From Anniella stebbinsi (taxonomy: Eukaryota > Chordata > Lepidosauria > Squamata > Anniellidae), in the NCBI GenBank assembly GCA_029215795.1, contig JARDYH010000005.1:29518001-29582000 (forward strand): a DNA stretch of 64,000 bases, given 5' to 3'. Shown piece by piece: positions 63,888 through 64,000 of this stretch (the stretch's first letter is position 1; the number at the start of each line of letters is the position of its first letter). Under the pieces are notes generated by a model, which was given only the letters and a program-made list of their open reading frames with translations, was not told where the DNA came from and did not search any database. The position numbers and the translations under genes are program-made.

Positions 63888-64000
63888 AGGGTTGTCTTCA
63901 CGGCACCGGGATGGCAACACCTCCCTCTTCAACCTCATGTTTTCCCTCTCCCAGGACGGCATTGGGTAATCCCGATGCTGAGGAGGGAGAACAGATTTCT
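63888..64000 (+). mobile_element. Family I element, copy 3 (cut by window edge)
   Basis: AGGGTTGTCTTCACGGCACC and CCTCCCTCTTCAACC align with the start of Family I copy 1 (GAGGTGCTGTTTTCACGGCA, CTACCTCCTTCAGATGCTGA). The rest lies outside the window. Confidence 0.55.

Overview
This window is non-coding nuclear DNA from a vertebrate, most likely a squamate reptile (lizard). The reasons are an AT-rich background with many microsatellites, L2/CR1-type LINE 3' tails ending in short A/T-rich arrays, tRNA-derived and MIR-like SINEs, and a very dense load of short inverted-repeat DNA transposons. The lineage call rests on remembered repeat style, not on a search. I found no intact protein-coding gene, no rRNA or tRNA gene and no CRISPR array. 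The only protein-like sequence is two decayed LINE ORF2 pieces: an endonuclease start at 1-180 (minus) and a Cys/His C-terminal segment at 6456-6840 (minus). The region is probably intergenic or deep intronic.

The main content is non-autonomous DNA transposons. Family A has 15 recognisable copies (about 4.3 kb, nearly 7% of the window). Its standard form is a 320-bp fold-back with ends TAGG(G/C)TGACCA, and six copies have perfect 8-bp target-site duplications (TSDs), which points to the hAT superfamily. It looks like an inverted dimer of a 172-bp monomer, and one solo monomer survives at 18845-19016. Family C (4417-5091 and 32113-33073) has the same ends but GC-rich, multiply palindromic interiors. 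Family B (four copies, 342 to 1120 bp) has ends containing CCTCTACAAGA and is flanked by 5-bp direct repeats. Other families are an 882-bp fold-back with a perfect 8-bp TSD (35058-35939), a 435-456 bp pair (26395, 50765), a CAGGGG-type pair (8415, 47065), a 258-bp element with a perfect TSD (52554), and several smaller fold-backs.

Layout: 0-5.4 kb holds LINE and SINE debris, B copy 1, and C copy 1 inserted in a LINE tail. 6-14 kb holds LINE remnants, a hAT insertion at 8.4 kb and nested fold-backs at 11.6-12.5 kb. 14.7-19 kb is a Family A cluster. 20.4-21.06 kb is free of recognised repeats. 24.1-25.3 kb has B copy 2 abutting a second element. 25.6-29.5 kb is a second A cluster. 32-33 kb is C copy 2. 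35-38.5 kb holds the large fold-back plus three A copies, one nested inside another fold-back. 39-53 kb holds LINE tails, B copy 3 and hAT elements. 53.6-57 kb is almost repeat-free apart from microsatellites. 57-62 kb holds a degenerate tandem repeat, B copy 4 and the last A copies. At the right edge a Family I element runs out of the window.

No genes work together here. What the window offers is a layered insertion history: nested insertions with intact TSDs order several families in time, and mirrored mutations in the arms of Family A copies suggest arm-to-arm sequence homogenisation.
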